The notes beneath the pieces are model-generated. The model was not told the DNA's origin, did not search any database, and saw nothing but the letters and a program-made list of their open reading frames with translations. Made by a program: the position numbers and the translations under genes. DNA of 6,450 nucleotides from a bacterium (lineage in GTDB: Bacteria; Bacteroidota; Bacteroidia; Bacteroidales; UBA932), in the NCBI GenBank assembly GCA_004561775.1, contig SFUD01000055.1, forward strand, positions 1 to 6,450, read 5' to 3'. Below, in pieces: positions 1 through 6,300 of the stretch; the first letter of the stretch is position 1, and the number at the start of each line of letters is the position of its first letter.

Positions 1-18
1 GTAAGCAAAAAAAATTTA

Positions 19-76
19 TACTTTTGCCAAAAATAGAGCAAGGGAATCGCTTGTTATAAAAAAATGATTATCTTTG
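19..76 (+). promoter_or_regulatory. Candidate Bacteroidota promoter region for the serine operon
   Basis: Two octamers fit the Bacteroidota -7 consensus TAnnTTTG: TACTTTTG at 19-26 and TATCTTTG at 69-76. The first would start transcription near 33 and leave a leader of about 90 nt; its -33 element would lie outside the window. The second would start near 83 and leave about 40 nt, but no good TTTG lies 19 bp upstream of it. Which one is used cannot be decided from the sequence. The AT-rich leader that follows has an inverted repeat, AATATTT at 97-103 and AAATATT at 109-115, which may be only a product of its AT-richness. Confidence 0.4.
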
Positions 77-124
77 GCTTTGTAAACAGAATTACCAATA
101 TTTAAAACAAATATTAATAAAATT

Positions 125-1210
125 ATGAAAAAAGCTTATAATTTCAACGCAGGTCCCTGCGTGTTACCTAAAGAGGTTATAGAGTCCACAATAGAAGCTA
201 TCCGCAATTTTGACAACACAGGCATCGGCCTTTTGGAAATCTCTCACCGCACACCGGGTTGGGAGAGGATTATGGCAGAGACAGAGCAGCTCTGGAGAGA
301 CCTTCTGGATATTCCACAGGAGTATGCGGTAATCTTCCTTGGCGGCGGCGCATCTACACAGTTTTTTGAGGTGCCTGCAAACTTCCTCAACAAAAAGGCA
401 GCATATCTGCAGACCGGAGTATGGGCAAAGAAGGCTATAAAAGAGGCCAAGTTCTATGGAGAGGTTGAAGTTGTTGCCTCATCAGAGGATAAGACCTATT
501 CATACATTCCAAAGAATTACACCATCCCTACAGATGCGGACTATTTCCACATTACAACCAACAACACCATCTATGGTACAGAGATAAGAGAGGATATAGA
601 TTCTCCTGTTACTCTTATTGCAGATATGTCTTCAGACATTATGAGCCGCAAGGTGGATGTAAGAAAGTATGGTATGATTTATGGCGGTGCCCAGAAGAAT
701 GTAGGTCCTGCCGGCGTAACTTTTGTCATTGTCCGCAAGGATCTTCTGGGCAAGGTTAACCGCCCTCTCCAGACAATGGTAGACTACCGCACACATATTG
801 GCGCAGAGCCTAAGAACAACTCTATGTTCAATACCCCTCCTGTAAGCGCTATCTTTGTAATGCACGAGACACTTAAATGGCTCAAGAACCTTGGCGGTGT
901 AGAGGTAATGAACAAAATCAACACACAGAAATCCAAATTGCTCTACGACGAGATTGACCGCAACTCCCTCTTTGTAGGTACAGCCGCTAAAGAGGACCGT
1001 TCAATAATGAACCACTGTTGGGTTATGGCTCCGGGCAAAGAGCATCTCCAGGATGAGTTTATGGCATTTGCAAAGGAGCGCGGAATGGTGGGCATAAAGG
1101 GTCACCGCTCTGTAGGAGGCTTCAGAGCATCTCTCTATAACGCCTGCCCTGTAGAGGCTGTAGAGGCTCTTGTTGCTTGTATGCAGGATTTTGAGAAGTT
1201 GCACAAATAA
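125..1210 (+). CDS. serC: Phosphoserine aminotransferase (3-phosphohydroxypyruvate transaminase)
   Basis: This cytosolic PLP enzyme converts 3-phosphohydroxypyruvate and glutamate to O-phosphoserine and 2-oxoglutarate, the second step of serine synthesis. Members of the family can also act in pyridoxal phosphate synthesis. The 361-residue product has the normal full length for the family. Visible landmarks are the N-terminal NFNAGP motif (6-11), HRTPGW (41-46), the glycine-rich GGGAS (73-77), which fits the PLP-phosphate region, TNNTIYGTE (145-153), and AQKNVGPAG (189-197), where Lys191 should form the Schiff base. GHRSVGGFRASLYNA (326-340) is the conserved C-terminal substrate-binding segment. 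The ATG at 125 gives the expected family N-terminus and follows an AT-rich leader without a clear Shine-Dalgarno sequence, as is common in this phylum. It is the first gene of the operon, with serA 12 bp downstream. Nothing in it looks damaged. Confidence 0.97.
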   Translation: MKKAYNFNAGPCVLPKEVIESTIEAIRNFDNTGIGLLEISHRTPGWERIMAETEQLWRDLLDIPQEYAVIFLGGGASTQFFEVPANFLNKKAAYLQTGVWAKKAIKEAKFYGEVEVVASSEDKTYSYIPKNYTIPTDADYFHITTNNTIYGTEIREDIDSPVTLIADMSSDIMSRKVDVRKYGMIYGGAQKNVGPAGVTFVIVRKDLLGKVNRPLQTMVDYRTHIGAEPKNNSMFNTPPVSAIFVMHETLKWLKNLGGVEVMNKINTQKSKLLYDEIDRNSLFVGTAAKEDRSIMNHCWVMAPGKEHLQDEFMAFAKERGMVGIKGHRSVGGFRASLYNACPVEAVEALVACMQDFEKLHK

Positions 1211-1222
1211 ATCTTTGGAGAT

Positions 1223-2143
1223 ATGAAAGTATTGGTTGCTACAGAAAAACCTTTCTCTAAGGTTGCCGTTGATGGAATTCAGAAGATAGTTGAGGGCGCA
1301 GGATACACCTTTGCCAAACTGGAGAAATATGCTTCACCTGCAGAGCTGCTTGCAGCTGTTGCAGATGCAGATGCGCTCATTGTTCGATCAGACAAAGTTA
1401 CAAAAGAGGTGGTAGATGCCGCAAAGAACCTTAAGATTGTTGTAAGGGCAGGTGCCGGCTACGACAACCTGGACCTTGCTGCCTGCTCGGAGCGCGGCAT
1501 TGTTGCTATGAACACACCTGGCCAGAACTCAAATGCAGTTGCAGAGCTTGCGCTCTGTATGATGGTTTATATAAGCAGGAATCAGTTCACCCCTGGCACC
1601 GGTTCGGAGCTTAAGGGCAAGACTCTTGGCATTCAGGCATATGGCAACGTAGGCCGCCTTGTTGCAGCTTTGGCCAAGGGCTTCGGGATGAAGATTATGG
1701 CATTTGACCCGTTTGTGCCTGCAGAGAAGATGGTGGCAGAGGGTGTAGAGGTTGCTAAGGACCTTAATGAGCTCTACTCCAAATCCAACTTTGTCTCACT
1801 CCATATTCCTGCAACAGAGCAGACAAAGGGCTCTATTGGCGCAGCGCTCCTGAAAGAGATGCCAAAGGGCGGATGCCTTGTGAACACAGCTCGCAAAGAG
1901 GTTATAAATGAGGCAGAGCTTATGCAGGTGCTCGGAGAGAGAGAGGACCTCAAGTATATTACCGACGTTGCTCCTGCAAACTACGCAGAACTTAAGGAGA
2001 AGTTTGGCAACAGAGTCTTTGCAACACCTAAGAAGATGGGTGCGGAGACCGCAGAGGCAAACATTAATGCAGGCCTTGCCGCTGCCAACCAGATTGTGGA
2101 CTTCTTCACTACCGGCAACAAGAGATTTCAAGTTAACAAATAG
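1223..2143 (+). CDS. serA: D-3-phosphoglycerate dehydrogenase, short form without ACT domain, lysine active-site type
   Basis: The enzyme oxidises 3-phosphoglycerate to 3-phosphohydroxypyruvate with NAD+, the entry step of the phosphorylated serine pathway. Its 306 residues cover only the substrate-binding and nucleotide-binding domains. No C-terminal ACT or ASB domain is present, so serine feedback through an ACT domain is not expected. RAGAGYDN (75-82) is the substrate loop. The Rossmann glycine motif is GIQAYGNVG (136-144). NTAR (221-224) supplies the conserved active-site Arg224. Most D-2-hydroxyacid dehydrogenases have TPHxG here, but this protein has TPKKMG (268-273), so Lys270 stands where the catalytic His is expected. 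The usual partner Glu in a D-V-F-x-x-E-P motif is also absent; the segment reads DVAPANY (248-254). This fits the 'type IIIK' dehydrogenases known from Entamoeba. It starts 12 bp after serC, with a GGAG very close to the ATG, so the two are almost certainly co-transcribed. Confidence 0.95.
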   Translation: MKVLVATEKPFSKVAVDGIQKIVEGAGYTFAKLEKYASPAELLAAVADADALIVRSDKVTKEVVDAAKNLKIVVRAGAGYDNLDLAACSERGIVAMNTPGQNSNAVAELALCMMVYISRNQFTPGTGSELKGKTLGIQAYGNVGRLVAALAKGFGMKIMAFDPFVPAEKMVAEGVEVAKDLNELYSKSNFVSLHIPATEQTKGSIGAALLKEMPKGGCLVNTARKEVINEAELMQVLGEREDLKYITDVAPANYAELKEKFGNRVFATPKKMGAETAEANINAGLAAANQIVDFFTTGNKRFQVNK

Positions 2144-2170
2144 AAACAACCCCCAACCACACAGAGCACT

Positions 2171-3409
2171 ATGGTAAAGGTAAAACCATTTGCAGCAATC
2201 CGCCCTCCTAAAGAGATAGTAAAGGAGGTTGCATCACGCCCCTACGATGTTCTTAACTCCAAGGAGGCAAAAGCGGAGGCAGGAGAGAAATCACTTCTGC
2301 ATATAATTAAACCTGAGATAGACTTTGACCCTATAGCAGATGAGCACTCACAGCCTGTATATGACAAGGCTGTAGAGAACTTCAAACTTTGGCAGCAGAG
2401 AGGCTGGCTTGTACAGGATGCCAAGGAGTGCTACTATGTATATGCACAGACAATGGAGGGCCGCACACAGTACGGACTTGTTGTCTGCGCCAACGTAGAG
2501 GACTACCTTACCGGCAAGATTAAAAAGCACGAGCTTACCAGAAAGGACAAGGAGGAGGACAGAATGAAGCACGTGCGCATTCAGAGCGCCAATCTGGAGC
2601 CTGTCTTCTTTGCTTATCCCGATAACGCAGGTCTTAATGCAATAGTGGAGAAGACCATTAAGGCCAAACCTGCAGAATACGACTTTGTTGCAGAGGATGG
2701 CTTTGGCCACCACTTCTGGGTTATTGACAATGATGAGGATATTGCAGAGATTACCCGCATCTTCTCCACAATTCCTGCCTTCTATGTGGCAGACGGTCAT
2801 CACAGAACCGCAGCCGCCGCTCTTGTTGGTCAGGAGCGCGCCAAGGCAAACCCTAACCACAACGGCACAGAGGAGTACAACTTCTTTATGGCTGTTGTCT
2901 TCCCTGAGAGCCACCTTAAGATTATTGACTACAACAGAGTAGTGAAGGATCTTAATGGCCTTACACCGGAGCAGTTCCTGGAGAAGCTCTCTGCAGACTT
3001 CAAGGTAGAGGAGAAGGGAACGGAGATTTACAAGCCTTGCGGACTCCACAATTTCTCTATGTATATGGGAGGAAAATGGTACTCGCTTACAGCCAAAGAG
3101 GGCACCTACAACGATAGCGACCCTATCGGTGTCCTGGATGTGACGGTACTCTCCAACCTTGTCTTCGACAAACTGTTGGATATAAAAGACCTTAGAACCT
3201 CCAAGAGAATAGACTTTGTTGGAGGAATACGCGGTCTTGGAGAACTCAAGCGCAGGGTTGACTCAGGTGAGATGGTTGCAGCATTTGCCCTCTATCCTGT
3301 CTCTATGAAACAGCTCATAGACATTGCAGATACCGGCAACATTATGCCACCAAAGACCACTTGGTTTGAGCCTAAACTCAGAAGCGGAATAACTATTCAC
3401 AAATTCTGA
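2171..3409 (+). CDS. DUF1015 family protein in the serine operon
   Basis: The 412-residue protein is recognised as DUF1015 by several conserved blocks: KPFAAIRPP (5-13), SRPYDV (22-27), LLHIIKPEID (42-51), KKHELTRKDKEEDR (118-131), NLEPVFFAYP (141-150), ADGHHRTAAAA (207-217) and the C-terminal MPPKTTWFEPKLRSG (392-406). No signal peptide or membrane segment is visible, so it should be cytosolic. The molecular function is not known to me. DGHHR resembles a motif in ParB-like folds, some of which are nucleotide-dependent serine kinases (SerK, SbnI); that link is inference. The start lies 27 bp after serA with no obvious Shine-Dalgarno sequence, and the ATG gives the expected family N-terminus. 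Its place directly behind serC and serA suggests a role in serine or phosphoserine metabolism, perhaps replacing or regulating the missing phosphatase step. Family assignment is firm; the functional suggestion is weak. Confidence 0.9.
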   Translation: MVKVKPFAAIRPPKEIVKEVASRPYDVLNSKEAKAEAGEKSLLHIIKPEIDFDPIADEHSQPVYDKAVENFKLWQQRGWLVQDAKECYYVYAQTMEGRTQYGLVVCANVEDYLTGKIKKHELTRKDKEEDRMKHVRIQSANLEPVFFAYPDNAGLNAIVEKTIKAKPAEYDFVAEDGFGHHFWVIDNDEDIAEITRIFSTIPAFYVADGHHRTAAAALVGQERAKANPNHNGTEEYNFFMAVVFPESHLKIIDYNRVVKDLNGLTPEQFLEKLSADFKVEEKGTEIYKPCGLHNFSMYMGGKWYSLTAKEGTYNDSDPIGVLDVTVLSNLVFDKLLDIKDLRTSKRIDFVGGIRGLGELKRRVDSGEMVAAFALYPVSMKQLIDIADTGNIMPPKTTWFEPKLRSGITIHKF

Positions 3410-3419
3410 TGCACAACAG

Positions 3420-3486
3420 CCCGCCCGGCGCGGCACCCTGCTCAATGCGGTACCCTGCTCAATGCAGCACCCTGCCCGGCGCGGCC
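3420..3486. repeat. Four tandem copies of a GC-rich 17-bp repeat
   Basis: Just after the stop codon of the DUF1015 gene lie four direct copies with 17-bp spacing, the first one base short: 3420-3435, 3436-3452, 3453-3469 and 3470-3486. Copies 2 and 3 share CCCTGCTCAATGC and differ at two bases after it. Copies 1 and 4 share GCCCGGCGCGGC instead, giving an A-B-B-A arrangement. The block is clearly richer in GC than the genes on either side. It lies in the shared 3' region of two convergent genes. No function is apparent, and coding is unlikely. Confidence 0.8.
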
Positions 3487-3499
3487 AATACACACAAAT

Positions 3500-3537
3500 A
3501 GGGGCAACCGGAGTCTCAAGACTCTTTGGTTGCCCCT
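3500..3537. terminator. Strong hairpin between convergent genes, probable (bidirectional) terminator
   Basis: A long stem is formed by GGGGCAACC (3501-3509) with GGTTGCCCC (3528-3536), extended by an A-T pair at 3500/3537. Inside it, GAGTC (3511-3515) pairs with GACTC (3520-3524) around a four-base loop; unpaired bases at 3510 and 3525-3527 make a small internal loop. It sits 90 bp after the DUF1015 stop and 18 bp from the stop of the minus-strand receptor. The T-tract is weak on both sides (TCTT on plus, TATTTG on minus), so efficiency is uncertain, but position and symmetry fit a shared terminator. Confidence 0.75.
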
Positions 3538-3555
3538 CTTGAAGTAGTTGCCTGC

Positions 3556-5736
3556 TTAAAACAAATAGTTTACCTTAAGTTTAAAATTGAGCCCCGGCAT
3601 AGGATAGCATCTTACCACCTCATATTGGGTGTTTGTAATATTATTCAGCTCCAGCGTTGCGCGGAGCAGATTGCCGGCTATGCCAAACTCCTTGCTCAGC
3701 GCAATATCGTGGGTGGTCCAGGAATCCAGCATATTGGATTGGATATTGGCGGAGGAGTCAAACTTCTCTCCCGTATAGATGAAACTATAGTGCAGTTGCC
3801 ACTCTTTATAGTTTAGCGTAACTACCGCCGTTCCGCTATGAAGAGGTATATATGCTATAAGTCCCTTATACCACTCGCTCTGCGGGTCTGTATAATCCCT
3901 TGCATCCTGATATGTATAGGAGAGCCTAAGCGAGCAATCCACATTGCCCCATCGGGAGACAAGATTTCCCGAGGCCTCCAGGCCTTTAATCTTTACCTTG
4001 CCTATGTTCATCATAGACCACCTGAACTGGCTGCTGGTAGGCATTGCCACAATCTTGTCTGTAACCGTGTTGTAGTAGGCATCTGCCTGCAGGGAGAATG
4101 ACTTGAACCACCCCTCTCCTCTTGTAATGCTCCAGAAGATTCCCACATCATACTGCGTTGTTCTTTCGGGAGCAAGATATTTATTGCCAATCTCTGTGTA
4201 GTAGAGGTCGTTGAAGGTAGGCATTCTATGCGCTCTCTTGTAGAATGCTCTGAAATTGAGATTATGCTCAATAAATGGTCTCCAGCTAAGCACCACGGAG
4301 GGAGAGATATTGTTTTTGTCTCCCGCATTGGTTCCTCTCCCCTCTGTTTTGTCTTTTACATAAGAATAAAGAAGCGAGCCCTGCAGGCTCAGTCCCCCAA
4401 CCTTAAGTGAGGCAGCAAGCGCGGTAAGCAGAGTAAATCTTTGAGGATAGACAAAATCCTTAACATCTGCAAAGAGCTTATTCCACTGGAAATCGTTTGC
4501 AAGAGAGATATTCAGAGCGGGCGATATATTAAAGAGATGTGCCAGGGATGTATATAACTCGTGCTGCCTGTACTTGTTATTAACATACATAGCGGTAACA
4601 TCTACGTTAGGGTCTGCAAGATAGTGCAGATAGTCATAAGCATACTTGCCGTTAATCTGAAAACTGTACCTCTTTCCAACAGACCTTCTAAGATAACCCT
4701 GCACAAAGAAGCTGTCGTCCCACTGCCTGTCCGCGTGCTTGAACTTACCGGGCTCCTCTCTCACAACAGCGCCTGGATAGCCCCTCTCCGAATCATAAAA
4801 ATAGACTTTGGCGCGCCAATCGCCCTCCTTCACCTTCCCAAAGAGGCCCACCTCTGCGCGAAAGGTCCTTACATCTCCATTCTGCCTATAAGCAGTAGTG
4901 TCATAACCAAACCGGTTGGTATATGTAAACTTATATCTTCCCGATGTATAGAGAAACTCCGTGTTTACCGATAGCGATACATTATTCCCCAACTTATGCT
5001 CCCACAGGAACGACGGATTAACCATACCCATAGATCCGCCCTTCATGCCTACATTAAAGTTATGCCGCTTATCTCCCACAAACCTTGGCTCTCTAGAGGT
5101 AAAGTAGACCGCGCTGGATGAAGCAAAATCCTTGGCAGTCTGAAAGATTGCACTCTTTTGCCCATTATAGAGAGAGACCGTCTCCATATTCTCCAAAGAG
5201 AATCTGCCAAGATCCACCACACCATTCTGCGCATTACCAATCTCCAGACCATCGTAAAAGATGCCCACGTGATGACTCCCCATACTGCGCACATTAACAG
5301 TCTTTAATCCGCCCGCACCACCATAATCCTTAATCTGCGCGCCCGAAAAATAACGTATGGCATCCGCAACAGAGAAGAGACTCATCTTCTGCAACACCTC
5401 GCCCGTCATCCTCTGCACCGGCAAGACCTCCCTGTTGGCCCTCTGCGCCACAACCGTAATCTGCGACAGCTCCGTCCGTTCCAACGTATCTTGCTCCACC
5501 TGATTGGCCACAGGCTCCACCTGCCAGGCAACGGGATCTACCTGGCCGGCAACAGGCTCAATCTGGCCGGTAACGGGCTCCAACTGGTTGGCAACCGGCT
5601 CAACCTGGCCAGCAACGGGCTCAACGTGGCAGGCAACAGGCTCCAACTGGTCAGCAATGTGCTCCACCTGCATGGGACACATAAAAGAAAATTGAGAGAA
5701 AAAGCCCGCAACGAGGCATCCAAAATATGCTAACAT
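3556..5736 (-). CDS. TonB-dependent outer-membrane receptor, probable vitamin B12/corrinoid transporter (BtuB-like)
   Basis: The predicted product is a 22-strand outer-membrane barrel that takes up a scarce ligand using TonB energy. From the ATG at 5736 it has 726 residues. Residues 1-23 are hydrophobic and signal-peptide-like (MLAYFGCLVAGFFSQFSF...) but lack the usual N-terminal Lys/Arg. Residues 24-79 are eight heptapeptide repeats. A TonB-box-like ITVVAQR follows at 93-99. The plug domain begins near 110 and includes NVRSMGSHHVGIFYDG (148-163). The rest is barrel-type sequence with alternating aromatic and polar residues, ending in NYLF with the terminal Phe typical of outer-membrane proteins. 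No carboxypeptidase-like N-terminal domain is present. The cobalamin riboswitch upstream points to B12, cobinamide or another corrinoid as ligand; the protein alone supports only 'TonB-dependent receptor'. The frame stays open upstream to a GTG at 5823, but that codon lies in the riboswitch aptamer, so 5736 is preferred. Confidence 0.9.
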   Translation of the reverse strand: MLAYFGCLVAGFFSQFSFMCPMQVEHIADQLEPVACHVEPVAGQVEPVANQLEPVTGQIEPVAGQVDPVAWQVEPVANQVEQDTLERTELSQITVVAQRANREVLPVQRMTGEVLQKMSLFSVADAIRYFSGAQIKDYGGAGGLKTVNVRSMGSHHVGIFYDGLEIGNAQNGVVDLGRFSLENMETVSLYNGQKSAIFQTAKDFASSSAVYFTSREPRFVGDKRHNFNVGMKGGSMGMVNPSFLWEHKLGNNVSLSVNTEFLYTSGRYKFTYTNRFGYDTTAYRQNGDVRTFRAEVGLFGKVKEGDWRAKVYFYDSERGYPGAVVREEPGKFKHADRQWDDSFFVQGYLRRSVGKRYSFQINGKYAYDYLHYLADPNVDVTAMYVNNKYRQHELYTSLAHLFNISPALNISLANDFQWNKLFADVKDFVYPQRFTLLTALAASLKVGGLSLQGSLLYSYVKDKTEGRGTNAGDKNNISPSVVLSWRPFIEHNLNFRAFYKRAHRMPTFNDLYYTEIGNKYLAPERTTQYDVGIFWSITRGEGWFKSFSLQADAYYNTVTDKIVAMPTSSQFRWSMMNIGKVKIKGLEASGNLVSRWGNVDCSLRLSYTYQDARDYTDPQSEWYKGLIAYIPLHSGTAVVTLNYKEWQLHYSFIYTGEKFDSSANIQSNMLDSWTTHDIALSKEFGIAGNLLRATLELNNITNTQYEVVRCYPMPGLNFKLKVNYLF
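5500..5667 (-). repeat. Eight in-frame 21-bp repeats encoding V-E-P-V-A-G-Q heptapeptides
   Basis: Codons 24-79 of the receptor form eight consecutive 21-bp units with consensus V/L/I-E-P-V-A-x-Q; x is Gly, Asn, Asp, Cys or Trp. Every unit keeps the reading frame. Differences between copies are largely silent or conservative: Pro appears as CCT, CCC and CCG, Ala as GCT and GCC, Val as GTT and GTG, while Glu is nearly always GAG. The first unit is the most diverged (EHIADQ), and one unit has Asp for Glu. A proline in each heptad argues against a coiled coil. In the mature protein the array would form an extended periplasmic linker just before the TonB box. Confidence 0.88.
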
Positions 5737-5820
5737 AAAACAATCATCAAATAACCCCGGCACCCAATGTACCGGCTGTCCGTCACCCGCAGACTGTAAA
5801 TCCCATAACAAAAACAAACA

Positions 5821-5990
5821 CACCGGCAGGTCTTCTGACTTGTCTCTTTAAGGAGCCTTCCCAGCAATAGCCAGTGGCATAGAATTCCTTAAATTCAGTA
5901 ATGAGACTCACAGCAGCGGGTACTGTCCGGGACTTACACCCGGTTCCCTTTTAATCCCTTCATCCAATCCGGACTACGAGAGCCAATGCA
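5821..5990 (-). promoter_or_regulatory. Cobalamin riboswitch
   Basis: Read on the minus strand, the leader has the conserved elements of the adenosylcobalamin-type riboswitch in the right order. First comes the core block at 5948-5908 (GGGAACCGGGTGTAAGTCC, then a CCCGCTGCTGTGA segment). Then comes the B12 box GCCACTGG at 5878-5871, followed by GGGAAGG, and finally the 3' element AGAAGACCTGCCGG at 5836-5823. The 5' limit is approximate. Between the aptamer and the receptor ATG lie about 85 nt, which contain a small CCGG/CCGG stem (5757-5760 with 5772-5775) ending about 20 nt before the start codon. No U-run terminator is seen, so control of translation is more likely than attenuation. Binding of corrinoid should repress the receptor. 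Confidence 0.95.
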
Positions 5991-5994
5991 GTTG

Positions 5995-6025
5995 CAAATT
6001 TAATAAAAAAATACGACAATTCATA
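5995..6025 (-). promoter_or_regulatory. Bacteroidota-type promoter for the riboswitch and receptor
   Basis: On the minus strand TAAATTTG (6002-5995) is a perfect match to the phylum's -7 box TAnnTTTG. Exactly 19 bp upstream is TATG (6025-6022), a three-of-four match to the -33 box TTTG. Transcription would begin near 5988-5990, directly at the 5' edge of the riboswitch, which agrees well with the predicted aptamer. Confidence 0.6.
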
Positions 6026-6083
6026 CCACTCATCACACAAAAAAAGACAACTTCACACCACCACCTTCACCCCCCTCAGCACA

Positions 6084-6300
6084 GCGCACAAAAATGCCGA
6101 TTTTGTGCTCGAAAAGCCCGAAAATGGGGGTTCCAAACCCCAAAAGCGCACAAAAACCCCGATTTCGTGCTCGAAATGCCCGAAAATGGGGGTCCCGAAG
6201 GGCAAAAAAGCACAAAAACCCCGATTTTGTGCTCGAAATGCCCGAAAATGAGGGTTCCTAAGGCCAAAAGCGCACAAAAATGCCGATTTTGTGCTTGAAA
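6084..6300. repeat. 62-bp tandem repeat array, 3.5 copies
   Basis: Units start at 6084, 6146, 6208 and 6270 with an exact 62-bp period; the last copy stops after 31 bp. Each unit opens with the inverted repeat GCACAAAA, a seven-base loop (ATGCCGA or ACCCCGA) and TTTTGTGC. A conserved TCGAAA-x-GCCCGAAAAT segment follows, then a G-run, a small variable box and an A-run. In unit 2 the right arm reads TTTCGTGC, which in a minus-strand transcript would be a G-U wobble, so pairing is kept. The period is not a multiple of three and no plausible start signal is seen, so the array is treated as noncoding. It lies about 60 bp upstream of the receptor promoter. Confidence 0.92.

Noticed and set aside
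2348..3049. 233-residue open frame antisense to the DUF1015 gene
   Set aside because: The plus strand encodes a clearly conserved family across the whole region. The antisense product is Leu/Val/Cys-rich with no recognisable domain, typical of a shadow.
3526..4974. Several plus-strand open frames of 60-137 residues
   Set aside because: They lie opposite the conserved receptor reading frame and have no family resemblance or start context.
5491..5733. Plus-strand frames that read like a leucine/asparagine-rich or ATGST repeat protein
   Set aside because: They are the antisense of the receptor's 21-bp repeats; a 21-bp unit without stops stays open in several frames. They begin at TTG and no promoter is seen.
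5737..5823. N-terminal extension of the receptor to a GTG at 5823
   Set aside because: The GTG belongs to the conserved 3' end of the cobalamin aptamer, and the extra residues contain acidic and Gly/Pro-rich sequence instead of a better signal peptide.
6084..6300. CRISPR array
   Set aside because: There are no unique spacers of constant length between short repeats. The whole 62-bp unit is conserved, and no cas-like gene is in the window.
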